Assembly (NCBI RefSeq): GCF_921293095.1
Contig: NC_060250.1
Span: forward strand, 111,796,629-111,860,628
Source of the DNA: Ischnura elegans
Lineage: Eukaryota; Arthropoda; Insecta; Odonata; Coenagrionidae
DNA: 64,000 nt
Reading direction: 5' to 3'
The position numbers were made by a program, and so were the translations under genes. Positions 50,612 to 62,769 of this stretch are shown piece by piece (the first letter of the stretch is position 1; every line of letters begins with the position of its first letter). The notes under the pieces were generated by a model. That model ran no database searches. It was given only the letters and a program-made list of their open reading frames with translations, and had not been told where the DNA came from.

Positions 50612-51368
50612 CTGTAGGAGGTAATTTGCAGTGATAGTTTGACATTAAAGGCGCTATTGTGAAGTACGTTGTAAACTTTAAAAAATTAAATACGACGCTT
50701 TCCTTTGCGAGGTATTTGTTGAGTATTATGTCGTCACCATCCTATTGATGCCGTACACAAATTTACAATGCACTCCAGATGAAATAGTGACTATGGCTTG
50801 GAATGGTTGAAAGATGTTCAATCATATAAAAAAGTCTGATGTACCAATTTTATTAATTTTTAAGATCCTTATACCACAATATTTCCTCACCAACCGCCTT
50901 GGTACTTTAGGTAGCCCCTGTGGATTCTATCGCAAATATTGAAGAGGAAAGAGAGCATTATTTTGTGAATCCTCCGTGATTACTCCCTAAAGTTGAAACG
51001 GAGTATATAAAAACGCTAAAACACTACTAGTTTTTCAGATGTAGGAAAGGATTTCGTACTGAAAGCCAGAAGCGTCAGTTCCTCTGGTATTTGTAGCGTT
51101 GACAAAACGCAAGAGAGGGAAACAGGGGGGCCGCTCTGGTTAATTTTTGAAAGAGACAGCGAAGTCCCTATCGAATTGCGTAATGCCGTTAAAATATCTT
51201 TGATGATGAAGGTTGATGCCATAAATGATGAAAAATTGTTGCAATGACTGTTGCGAGGTTCTGGTTTCTCCTAACACGTTCGTTGCCATATACAGGCAAA
51301 AGTGTTGATCAAAGCACTGCAGGAACAAGTGACTTTGTACGCCGTCACGCGCACGAGTGCAAAGTTAT

Positions 51369-51579
51369 ATACACCAACGGATGAAGTTCGCCACGAAAAA
51401 AATATATAACTTAGACGGAATTCGAACCCGAATCTCTCGATTGCCGGTCGAAGTTCGCTCTGAGATAATGGCTCGGTGGTGTAACTGGTTAACACACCTG
51501 ACCGGCAATCGGGGGATCCGGGTTCGAATCCCGGCTAAGTCAAATATTATTTCCTGGCCAACTCCATCCGTTGGTGTAT
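51369..51579. repeat. head-to-head tRNA-SINE pair bounded by 15-bp inverted ends
   Basis: ATACACCAACGGATG (51369) and CATCCGTTGGTGTAT (51565-51579) are exact inverses. Inside, a - strand tRNA-like tail (GATTCGGGTTCGAATTCCGT on the - strand at about 51420) faces the + strand tRNA-like unit, so two related heads are inverted. Confidence 0.6.
51470..51541 (+). ncRNA. tRNA-like SINE head / tRNA pseudogene
   Basis: These 72 nt fold as a tRNA: D arm GTGT/ACAC, anticodon arm CCTGA/TCGGG, T arm CCGGG/CCCGG with loop TTCGAAT, and internal promoter boxes TGGTGTAACTGG and GGTTCGAATCC. The anticodon would be GGC (Ala), but position 33 is C instead of U, and the acceptor has a C-A mismatch and G-U pairs. 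The surrounding inverted repeat makes a SINE more likely than a working tRNA gene. Confidence 0.55.
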
Positions 51580-51822
51580 TTTAAAAGTGTTGATGCCATC
51601 CTGATTTTGTGTTCAGGTTGAAGGTCTACCCAGTACCCGCTATACAAGAAGACGAAAGCTTTCGAAGATACATGTCCGTGTAGATCAACGAATGCTGTTT
51701 GAGAGCTCGGAATCTCACAGTCTTGCTCTAAAACGTGAAAACCTACGAATGATAGTCTAATCACGTTTCAACAGCCAATGAGAGCTTGTCAACATGAATT
51801 ATAATTTCCGCGAAGTAAAAAA

Positions 51823-51958
51823 TTTTAATTTTACATAAGTTGTACTGATACTGTTTAATTTCATCACTTACATTTTGTTTAATGTTATAATTTTAATTTT
51901 ACATAAGTTGTACTGATACTGTTTAATTTCATCACTTACATTTTGTTCAATGTTATAA
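51823..51958. repeat. 68-bp tandem duplication
   Basis: Two adjacent 68-bp units (51823-51890, 51891-51958), AT-rich, differing at one base (TTGTTTAATG versus TTGTTCAATG). Confidence 0.9.
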
Positions 51959-52309
51959 TTATGTTTTTTTGATCAAAATTTATTTGGTTTCAATATTTTA
52001 TGCTTTTGACGAAGTTAAAGATTGTTATATTAATCTCGGAAGCATTAAAAAATTTAAATTAATAGTAGTTCCTTGCTTTTGTCGGAAGCTTTCTGACCCA
52101 AGTTTAAATCATTTTTCAAGGTATGCTTATCTATACCTAAACCTGCGTCGGAAATACTAAATATTTCGTGAAGTTCCTATTTGAATTTATTACAAATATT
52201 TGTTTATTCATTCCCATACCACCGAAAACAGCTCACATTGGCCTTTTATATCGGGACATTCATCAAGATTGCATTTTTACGTGCATTAACATCCATACCC
52301 TAGGGTTGG

Positions 52310-52430
52310 AGCATACCCTACCCTACTGAGGCGGGACTCGGACCCGCGACCTCATGTTTGGCAGGCGAGGACTTTATCTTTACGTCACTGAAAGCGGCAA
52401 TTGGAGTTCAATTAAGTTACGCCTATCACC
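52310..52430 (-). mobile_element. tRNA-derived SINE fragment
   Basis: The - strand reads AAAGTCCTCGCCTGCCAAAC, ATGAGGTCGCGGGTCCGAGT, CCCGCC, a tRNA anticodon/T-arm pattern with a GCC (Gly-like) anticodon. GC-rich sequence without a clear gene follows to 52700. Confidence 0.45.
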
Positions 52431-52812
52431 ATTGAGCCTACGCTACGCCACAGATGCGTAGTAGGGGTAGATTTGCTCTCGGATTGGCCGTGGGTGAGTA
52501 CGTCATCGTCTCTGACGCCCCCGCCGGAAATACCGCTAGAGATTCCAATCCTCCCCCGCTAACTTCCTCCGACGTCTTGGAACTCCACCTACACCTCCCA
52601 CGCTTCGCTCTCTTCGAATGCGGAGACAAAAGGCCACCCTGGGGGATGGACGATCTTTTTCTTCTTCAATGTGAAAAAGAAGAGGGGTAGAGAGTGGCGT
52701 CCAAAGTTCTACGGGAACATGTTATGCGCATTTCCTGGGGTCGTGGAAATTTTGAGATCTGGTGTCCGTGGGGACTGGAGATTTCAATGGAGTGGCGTGG
52801 GAGTGATTGAAC

Positions 52813-53040
52813 GGTAAGGCCTGTCAATGAGTTTTGCTCACATCCAGGAGGCCTTCAATGTTACTACGTACTAAACTACTTCTCACAAGGCTACATCCAG
52901 AAAAAAATTCGGGGGGAGGAGGGAACGGGGAACAGTAAGGCCTGTAAATAGTTTTGCTCACATCCAGGAGGCCTTCAATGTCACTACGTACTAAACTACT
53001 TCTCACAAGGCTACATCCGGAAAAAAATTTGTAGGGGAGA
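52813..53040. repeat. tandem duplication, about 120-bp unit, two copies
   Basis: TAAGGCCTGT, GTTTTGCTCACATCCAGGAG, CTACGTACTAAACTACTTCT, ACATCC(A/G)GAAAAAAATT occur twice about 120 bp apart, with few differences. Confidence 0.85.
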
Positions 53041-54980
53041 AGGTTGGGGTTCAATTGGAAGGAATACTCTTTAAAAGTGTATTTCCCAAACATTTCGTGG
53101 GAGAAGAACCCCTCGCATTCCCCTCCCCGCTCGCTACGACCTTGACCATCGTAAAAGCTTAGGAAATCCTCTCGGGCTCTCCACTAGGTTATTGGCTTCA
53201 TTTTTGCCGATATTTCGGGAAACGACTGGATTCCCATATTCAAGGTGTTTCTATCACCGCGTCAGATTTCACCGTGTCAGATCGAGTGTGAAATATTACC
53301 AAAATTATATAAACACCTTGGAGGTGGGAAGCAAATAGTTTACGAAACGTCGGCGGAATTGAAGTAAATACCTTGGTGTAGATGACGAGAAGAATGCCTC
53401 AATATTATTCACCAGAAAAACTTGGATCGTATACCGCAAAAAGTTTTAGTATACGGGAAAGACTTGCCCGATACTAAGCCACATGCGATAGATTTTCATA
53501 CATGAAAGGTAGGATATCCATTTATGAGTTTGGGACACCTTATACTGAGAGAATATTCTGCTGATGTTTTCCAGAGGCTTCATCCAGGCCATTAATTGGG
53601 ACCCTTCAGTAAGAAGGCAAATGCTACACCCCTATGCTACCGCACTCTTTCTAAACTACTCCTACTTTTTTAATAAATGAAAATCACGTAAGAATGCGTA
53701 CTACACGACTAAGGAAGAAGACGAAATATTTTACAGTTCCACTCTGGTATTCGTGCAATCGATAGATTCACACCACGTCGCGAGCCTCCTAGCTACTGAG
53801 TGGCTGGTTGACTATTTTTTAGAAATAACAATGGAAAAAGTAGATATTTAGGGTAATACTAGTCAATAATATTTAACTGGAAGTACTTGTGGAGGAAAAG
53901 TGGGATTAATGGGGAAATAAGGAAATTTCTTCATGTGTTCGCTGTTATTATGTTCTTCTTTCTGAAAAAATGTGAGATACTATACAGCTATGGGGTAAAT
54001 TTGGACGCAATATTTTATTATTTATTATGTTATTCGCGGGAAGATTGAGTGAATTTGAACTTCAGATTTTAAAATCAAAAAGCTTTTACATGCCCTATAT
54101 AATGAAAGACTTACTTTTACGGAATCCCAAAACTTGTGTTTACGCACATTTGGGAAAAAGAGTTTAATACCATTTGGTAAGAGACTACTCGATCACCTAG
54201 CCTGCATAATTTTTAGTATTACAATCAACTCAGTCAATACATGTATCGTCATCAAATTCAGACAACAATATTGAGATTTGTAAGGCACATGTCTCCACTC
54301 AATTCTCATTCAAGCCAATGTTAACTTGTTTATTACCTCCACATTCTATCACTTAATTTATATCACACTAAGCCTTTTATTTTGCCCATATTCCCTTCCA
54401 CTTCACTATCCACGATTGCAATATTTAAAAATAAAAATAGTGAAAAAACTGTATTCTTTTTATGCCTGCTCATTTTAAATGCGATCCGCTTAACAAGGAA
54501 GGAAGCAAAACTTATGATGGAGAGGGAGAGAAGGCTAACAGAAAAATCTAGGTACATGCAGGATATTATTAATTGCCAGGGGACAACAATAATTGAAATA
54601 CGTTGGGTAGGTTCCCTGCTGTCACAAATAGGGGAAATATCGATTAGTTCCCTTCTGAAAAGAGACACAGATCACTTTGCAAGTCTGATTCTGTTCTTTG
54701 TGGAATCGCTTGAGCCTAATTTGTATAATTGAGTCTGATTCGTGTGTCTAATTTGTCTCTTTTATCGCGTTAACCAGTGATAAGGCTTTACGGTGGTCCA
54801 GCTATGGATGGGCGGGTCATGAAACTGAGGACCGGATCTCAGGTCAGAAAATAAAGCGTTTTCGACGGTAGAGCAACTACTCAATACATGAAGCTGTAGT
54901 TACCTTATTCAAGTTCTAGTGACGATCATTTCAGTTTCCCCACTTTTATGAGTAGAAATTCTAAATAATTCGGGTGAACT
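53041..54980. other. intergenic, nothing recognised
   Basis: Overlapping 116-codon (+) and 101-codon (-) frames at 54363-54732 show no domain. 54290-54320 resembles the LINE 3' phrase CTCCACTCAATTCTC seen at about 42210. Confidence 0.35.
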
Positions 54981-55018
54981 TTCTGGACAGGACAGTAAAG
55001 CATGAGTGTGTTTTCTAG

Positions 55019-55690
55019 CCTAAATGGCTTTAAAAATATTTAAAGCGTTTTAAGAAATAAACCAGTGGGACGGAAATCGCAATTTTAACCTTCGCCTGTA
55101 CGTGATCCACACACATGAGTTCAGTATTTCTTTTTTAATTTCCACCTGCTCAAATTAACCGATAAGTGGATGTCCATGTAAATTGTCATCATCTATTTCA
55201 ATTTGGAATAAAATCCTAAGATTCATGCGAATTGGAGCGCAATTTTTCTATATTGAAATAAATACTTGCAATGTTCCACGATTATAAAATTTATTACGAC
55301 CTCGATTTCAATGCTACTCCATCCTTGATGGTGATATTGTAAAATTGAGACCTGGGACGTAACAAATTTTATAATCTTAGAAAATAGCAGTGATTTATTT
55401 CAATACATTTTACTTTGGCTCAAGCTCTCATTGTGCCCCCTACCGTATCTTGTCATTTTCTCCGGACACAAATTTATATGTAGGTAGCTGAGCCTAGGGC
55501 TTGAGTGGCTTTCCGAATTCACTGGTTATGTTTTCTTCAGAACCGGAGGGCCGGCTTATATATTATTAAAATACAAGAAGAGCATCAAAACGTGTGCGGA
55601 TCACGTGAAGAAGGTCCAAATTATGATCTCCGTTCCACTGATTTATTTCTTAAACGGCTTTAAATATTTTTAAAAACACATTTAATGTTT
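55019..55690. repeat. large degenerate fold-back repeat
   Basis: The left arm (AAAATATTTAAAGCG, AGAAATAAACCAGTGGGACG, ATATTGAAATAAATA, GATTATAAAATTTATTACG) is mirrored in order in the right arm (55340-55690), with almost no spacer. Arms are about 310-350 bp with many differences. No ORF. Confidence 0.6.
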
Positions 55691-58600
55691 CGAACATGCT
55701 CTCTATATCATACCAATTCACCGATAATTTTAGCTTTCTATACACTTAATACAATGAGAGTGTCAATGGGAATCCTATTAGAACACTTTAAAATAGTTGA
55801 GCACGTTTTCCGATTAAAATGACAATATTTTGCCTCATAGGTCACGTGAAAACTGCGGCACCATTTCTTCATTCTTCCACTATTGAATGATTGTCGTAAG
55901 TTTATCTAACGTTTGTTTTCGATTCATATAACCTCTGAGCGTCGTCTAAAAAAATAATGGGTACTGCCTCGAGCCATTTCTACTACTATTTTCCTAGCCT
56001 CTATCGTCGCTGGAGTTTACTTTATTTAATAAAACACAACAGTTGCCCTACAGGTCAAATATTTGCCGTCTATTCCTCAATTTTAGTTCAGAAATTACAA
56101 GTGATATTAAATATTTTCTTTAAGTCGGCTCATAGGTCAATATTTTTTTCAAGGAATGAATATCAAAACTTTTCGCGAAGTTCTCAAGAATAATTCCTCG
56201 CAGATCTCATGTAAAGCCTAAAAGAATATTTGCCTTTAATTTTCTCCCTCCTTCATTCAATACATTTCGTGGTGGCGTATTCCATTCCCAGAAACAGTGG
56301 CGGATCCAGAACAGGCACATTCTTAGGTTTCTTAGGTATCTTAGGTTTCTTCCTTTTTTAAAATAGCAATATTCACTATTATTTAGATTATAGGTGAGTA
56401 TTGTGTCGTTAAATTGTTTCTGTAAAATAATTTGAGAAAGAATGCCGGACCCACGGAATATCCGGAACTTATCTCCCTTCTATGTTTGTGTAATTCACCA
56501 CTAGCTTTATTTATCTACGTTTGAAATGGAAGAATAAGTAAAGAATAATTCCTAATTAAAATTATTGGATCCACATTCCAATAATTATTGCTTTAGCCCT
56601 CCATTCTCCCCATTCCACAGCGATTCATTTGTTTTTGTGATCCTTTTTCCCTGGAGCCCTCTGAACTCATACTAGACATTTATCTTTCAGTCTTCTGTGG
56701 GTGACTTTTCCAACCAATTTATCATCTTTTCGGTTTTTCACATCGTTTCTACCCTCCATATCGAGGCCAACCTACAATTTTCATTGGAACGATCTTCATC
56801 GGAAACTGGTGATCCAGCTTGTCATCTTTTCTCAATCTTTTGTACTCCGCATTGTTTCGGAGTTCGCTTTCCACATAATGTTCAATAGCTTCATCTACAC
56901 CAGAGTTTACATTAGTTTCAAATACCATTGGTAATGGTTCATAAATATGCTAATCATTTCAATTCAAAAGCTCGAACCAATGCCCTCAAATAGTGATTTG
57001 TTTTTTGTCTTACATTTTAACTAATACATCGAGCGAAGTAACAGGCTCATTGCTATGAATGCGATATTTACATGATAGTTTTGAGGCCTAATGTCTGTTG
57101 TGCTCATATCACTCCATTTCCTTTTCATCACCTAGAGTTAAATACTAAAAGCAAATTGCATGAAATTATGCTAGCAGATTGTATGAAAAAATTGTATGCA
57201 ACATATTTGCACACTACGGTGATTCTAAGATTATTGAGTGATTCAACTAGATCCAATCTCTCCATATGCTGGTTGAATCGCTAGCTCATGCCGATAAATG
57301 TTAAGGTTTTAGCGGTTACGTTTCACGTACACCTGATCTATTAACCTAGAATCGCCTCCGGAAGAAGAGAAATACTGGCTTATTCAACGGGCGAAAAAAA
57401 TACTGGGGGTATCCACGGCTTGCAATATTTCTCTTTATTTTTGCCGAAGTGCTTAGTGTAAATGCCGCTGCGCAGGTGGCGTGCAGAATCGAAATTCGAC
57501 GGAGGGGAAAGCAATTTAAGCCCACGGAAATGGACTGCGTTTCCAGGATCGCGGTCGTGTTACGTGGTGTCACGCTTATGAAAGCCTATGGGGATGAATT
57601 CCGATGGATTAAAAAAAATCGCTCGGTACTCAATGACTCAACGTGCGTTGCTGATTTTATTTTTAAACTGGAAGTACTGCCGTGAACTTTGCCTCCTCAA
57701 GAGCTTATTATGCATTAGTTCAAAAAAATAAAGAAAATTTTCAAAATAAATTGCGCTTAATTCAAGGTAAACTCTGTAACTTTACTGATCCCTTGGTAAA
57801 TATTACAGGTATTGGGATGACATTGCTTCTCACATCAATAATTGCTGAAATTTAAAAAAAATTTCATATTTCATTTTACGCGACCAAGTCTTTCATTAAT
57901 AAAGATGAAATTCGTCACAGGTTTTGTGTCATTTCATATATTATTCAGATGATTAAGGTGTACATCCGATTATGATATCTAATGCATACAAAGTACATGC
58001 AATTGGAAGAGCTAATCGAAAATCTTTCCCGCTATCGCGGATTTAAATACCTCTCTATTTAGCAGTGGTCTACATCCCTCTCGCTTTTTCATCCAACTAT
58101 TTTATCTCCTCGCTAACCATGTTCCTTTCACCTTTTCCTTCCTTCTCCACATTTAGAGCCTGTAATCTTCTCTCAAGCTACTTCTTAATTGCCTAACTTT
58201 CATAGGAAGATTAGAGGTGAAATAATTCTTTCCGAAATTTAAAAGTTAAATTTTTAAAGTTTAAAATAGAATGTAGGAAGAATTATTTAAGGTATGTGAG
58301 AAAATTGAAGTCTTGTGAATGAAAATGGAAAAATCATTAAAGAAATACTTTACAGAAATATATGAGAACGACTGCGTAGGAATGTTATTTGAGAAAATTG
58401 AATTTAAAATGACGAGTGGTACAACGAACAAAAACATAAAAATAAGCACAAAAATAAGGAAGTATTAAAGAGAAAATCAGGATTAGCTGGTATTAAAGGA
58501 ATAGAATTAAAATAAATTTGAATAATTTATTTAATTTATTTATAATAATTTATGTAAGACTCTATGCATGTTGGTTGATAACAAGACCGTTCTCAGGAAA

Positions 58601-58950
58601 AAATCGGGATGTTTAAGAGGAGAATATGTATTTCGGTGGTGGTTTACTCGGAGGGGCTGTATATTACCAACATTTCAGAGGGTCTAGAAACCCGCAGCTA
58701 CACGCATAGCTACCAGCTTGCTACGGCCTTGATAGGCGTAGTTGCATAGGAGTTTCAACAATCAAATCAAATTCCTCGTGGAATGCATAGGTGCAAATGG
58801 CGCAAAGCCGTTATTCGTGTTTTTGAACGTGTTTCACCAATTTAAAAAAAATCTAAAATTAATTATGAATATACTTTGATGTAGGGGTAACAACATACAT
58901 TTTTTTCGGCGTACCTATCGTTTCTTAAAGTTTTAAATTTATTATTAAAG
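55691..58950. other. intergenic, nothing recognised
   Basis: A GC-richer + frame at 57449-57685 has no identifiable family. A lone hAT-like end occurs at about 56295. Confidence 0.35.
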
Positions 58951-58954
58951 TATT

Positions 58955-59300
58955 CTACCGATTAAGGTAGGTTTCCATGGAGTGATTAAGAGGAATTACG
59001 TGAGCCTTCCCATGCACTTCCCTCTTCAATTCACAATATGACCTACTCCTTTTCATTCTACCAAAAAATCCTATCATCTTCCTTCCTCCCCCTCGTTTAC
59101 CTAACATTCTTCCCTCTAACACTGTTTTCAATATCCCCTCCCCGCTAAGTACTCGCTCCATCCATACCTTCTGTCTCATCCGTTTCTAATCTAAAAGCTG
59201 CCTCTCCTCACCCACCATGTCCAGCACTTCATCGTTCCTCCTCCTCTCCATCCACTTCACCTTCTCCATTCTTCGCCACACCTACATCTCGAATGCCTTG
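58955..59300 (-). mobile_element. LINE 3' end fragment
   Basis: The - strand frame reads RQKVWMERVLSGEGILKTVL, EGRMLGKRGGGRKMIGF and SRSYCELKREV, ending at the family 3' end CTACCGATTAAGGTAGGTTT (about 58955). This is the C-terminus of ORF2, strongly truncated. Confidence 0.7.
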
Positions 59301-60549
59301 AGTCTTTTTTTTTTCAAAAATAAAAACTGGAGATTTGGTTAAAAAACTAAAAATCGTTTTTCAATTTTTTTTGGGTTAATTGCTATTGTTGAGGCCTTAA
59401 ACTTCGAGGAAACATAATTTTTGATGCACTTGAAGTGTATATATTTGTATGTTTCAAAATATCAGGGGGAACTTTTCACCATATTAACCTGCTAGACCCT
59501 TTATTGAACTGCCGTTATGTATTTTCATGCATTTTTACAGAATTTTTTTAATTGAAATTACGACACTTTTTTGTCCATTTCTAATCTTCGTGACAATTGA
59601 AATGAAACACACTTTTTTGATAGGCAGACATGTACAAATCGATATTTAGCTCTACTTTCTTTGGAAAAAATATATTCATTAACCAATAAAAAGCCTGAAA
59701 TGGCTCATGCTATAGTTAATCAAGTTAATTGGTGACCCTTGTAACATTTTCTAGCAAACTGTCTCGAGGAAAAAAGGTACATTACCGGTTTGCGGAAGTC
59801 AAATCGCACTTGTTCAGGAAAGTCTGATAAGTTTCACAATTTTTAATTATGCTATGTACCCGTGCCCGTTTTTTATGGTCTGATTTTTGTCTGATAAAGC
59901 TTTGAAATCTTCCCTCAGGATATTTAAAGCTGTTTATTTATTTAACTCAGGAAGGATTGTTATCTCCATGTACGATACGCCGCAGAACGTGAGACATTTA
60001 ATCTTCCTTCTCGGCGATATAAAGCCGTCCTGCCCAAATGAATTCCTTATCTTGACAATTCCGCTCCCCGCGAGTCTCCTATGAACCTTCTCTCCTTCAC
60101 CCTGCCTCGCTTTGATTGATCTATTCAATTTCCCTTTTTCCTCGCGTGTTTTTTTTGCTTGCGCGTCCGGAATTTCATTTGTTTCCGAGATATAGCTGAA
60201 ACCAAGTTTGTATTCACCATCCTCGGAAGCAGCGGGGTTAAGTATTCGCGTAGGGCTTGGATTCGTATCCTATCTGCATAGAATTAATCAACTTAGGGCA
60301 TTGACAAGGCTGACTGTTCGGCTAGTTACACGATATTATCTGAGAATCATTATACGTTGGCAATCTCCCAGTTGGTATAATTTTACATTAAATGTTTTAC
60401 TGATCATTCCGGCCTATCTGTAATGAATACTTTGAAATTTATCAATCGAAACTATAATATTAGTGAAGTCAAAAAGTCAGTGCAAATGGAGGGTGAAAGA
60501 AATCTTACCCCTTAATTAGACCTTGGAAAGCTATACTGTTCATATTATC

Positions 60550-60640
60550 ATAGGCATTCTACCGGTTGAGGTACTTTTACATGGATCATTTTACTACTCT
60601 TTCCAGCGTCTCGCTTTCATTCTCACCCAAGTTTTGGGTA
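60550..60640 (-). mobile_element. LINE 3' tip
   Basis: The sequence ATTCTACCGGTTGAGGTACT to TTTCCAGCGTCTCGC matches the 3' end at 58955-59040 and 23695-23780. It is only the tip of the element. Confidence 0.5.
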
Positions 60641-61104
60641 TCAATCCGTAACTGCATCAATTTATAAATGCGGGCAAAAAATGTTGTCTTAGGTATATAT
60701 CGAGAAAATCTTCAATTACTACATTTTAATAACTTTTTCTTCTATTTTTCTTTGATTTTTAAGAAAATATTTTAATATGTATCACATATGATAAATAAGC
60801 GTTATAGAGAACTTTTACGTGAGATGAATATGCATCACAGATTAGGCAATTTTCCACGAAAGGTTTTCATTGCACATACTCATTGAAAACTTCTCATTGG
60901 CGTCCGTGCCCTTACTAATTACATATATGGATATCACTCGGGTTAATCCTCTTACTCGACTTTTATACGGGGAGCTGACTTACTTCAACATACTTGCAAG
61001 GTGATGACCTTTCATACGTACTGACTGCTTCGAGAACCACACAGTATAACGACGGGGTGTATCATATCAATACCTCCACTTCAAAACCGCTCAACAATCG
61101 CCCA

Positions 61105-61256
61105 GCTAATCAAATCCGCTCATATGGTAGCCCAGCAATACGAATCCGCTCAGCTGGTCGTAGTCGGAGCACAAACGCTCACCTCCGAAGCTTGGAGAAT
61201 TGAAGGAGAGCGCTTATGCTCCGGATACTGCTAGCTGAGCGGATTTGATTCGTTAG
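61105..61256. repeat. fold-back repeat
   Basis: AATCAAATCCGCTCA (about 61108) and TGAGCGGATTTGATT (about 61233) are inverses. GAGCACAAACGCTC and GAGCGCTTATGCTC lie inside. No coding. Confidence 0.5.
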
Positions 61257-61490
61257 AGAGGAAGAATTGTGCCTTTCAGAAATTACCGGCAGTGAGTGTA
61301 GTGTATCATATGTGATACAAAATTCAGTGAAGGGTTAAGTTTGGTAAGGATTACTGCTCTTCGATCTATCCATGAACAGTGTTTCTTTCCCTCCCCAAAA
61401 TCATTCCCTCTACTTCGGTTATAACGATCCCATTTTCACGTAGCGGACGCTCTATCTAGACTCTCTACCTATTCATTTTCTTCTTTGCCA

Positions 61491-62769
61491 CGAGGGTCGT
61501 TCAATAAGAATAAGGTATAAAAACAAATTATATTGGGCCAATTTTTTTTACATTTTTCATAATAGTCTTCTTTCAGCCACATGAAATTTTTGAGCATATT
61601 TCCAAGCATTTTAAGCCGTCCAAAAAGTAGAATTTCGGGATCTCCTTAAAATAGGTATTGGTTTGGGCAATGACCTCTTCCATAGACTTTTTTCCACTAA
61701 ATCATATATTCAACTTTCGAAATTATGAATGATCACCGGAGGCCAAATCTGATGAATACGGTGAATTTTGTAATAATGGAAACTTTAATTCTGTAATTTT
61801 GCCTATTGACTTAGAACAGGTTTGCGGCCGTGCATTGCCTTGTTGAAGGAAGAAAAATTTCTGCATTAAACGAAGGCGTTTTTCTTGATTTCTATCATCA
61901 ACCGGTCCAACAACGATGCATAATACTCTCCTGTTGCCGTTTTTCCCTTTTCCATTTAATCGATGTAGATGATTCCTCATAAATTCCAAAATATCGTTGC
62001 TATTACTTTGCCGGCCAATTGCAATATCTTGGCCTGCTTTGAAGCCCGTTCATCTTCAAAATTCCAATATTTTACCTGCTATTTTGTTTCTGCAGTGTAG
62101 TGATGAATCCATAATTCATCAAACGTTATGAATTGTTGCGGAAAATCCTCAGGATTGCGAAGGAAAAGCGCCAAAAACAGCCTTTGAGTTGACCACAGGG
62201 CTGCGTTTACTCTCCGATGTTAGAAAACGCGGCAGCAACCTTGCCGGTAGTTTTTTCACACCCAAATTTTCGTGCAAAATTAATGCAATCGTGCACTTCG
62301 ATATACCTGTGGCCTCACCTTTATCTCACACTTTGATTCGTCTAGCACTCAAAACCATATCGTGGATTTTGCCAATTATTTTGGGCGGGTAGACACTTCC
62401 ATAGAGCGTCCGGAACAATGTTCATTTTTTTGGATGTACGGCAAAGTTTTAACTCATTTACTCAATCGTAAATCCCTTCAAACACAGGAGCTTTCTTTCA
62501 TAAGTTTGTTTTGATATCTTTCGACCTTAACCCTTTCAAATAAAAGTGTTAGATCACCGCACAAAACTCAATTTTATCAATTTTTATAAACAAGTGAAAG
62601 TTGTTCACTACAATCGGCGACAACGATGAAACTGTGGGACGAATACAGCTGTAACTTTAACAGCTGACTATTCACGAGTGCTACGAGTGCTATTTTGTAG
62701 TCAAAGTTAATGTTTGATACTTAGAGAGTAATTTCTTGGAGAGTCTAAGGACTTATTGAACGACCCTCG
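61491..62769 (-). mobile_element. full-length mariner transposon, inactive
   Basis: The perfect 18-bp inverted ends CGAGGGTCGTTCAATAAG (61491-61508 and 62752-62769) span 1,279 bp, the usual mariner size. TA follows the right end; the left flank is CA, a mutated TA. The transposase is on the - strand. At 61723-61989 it reads LQQGNARPQTCSKSIGKITE then SPYSSDLASGDHS, matching the mariner LQQDNARPH and PPYSPDLAPSD blocks. The second catalytic Asp is Gly here and frames are broken, so it is dead. Confidence 0.88.

Noticed and set aside
51004..51040. TATATAAAAACG with TCAGAT about 30 bp downstream as a + promoter
   Set aside because: AT-rich genome gives many TATA matches and no gene follows.
54363..54732. 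Overlapping 116- and 101-codon ORFs
   Set aside because: Both strands open over the same DNA with no recognisable family or splice context.
58261..58449. Hydrophobic - frame (MLIFMFLFVVPLVIL) as AstCC signal-peptide exon
   Set aside because: Phase fits but it is 8.5 kb away, very AT-rich and without other support; kept only as a weak candidate.
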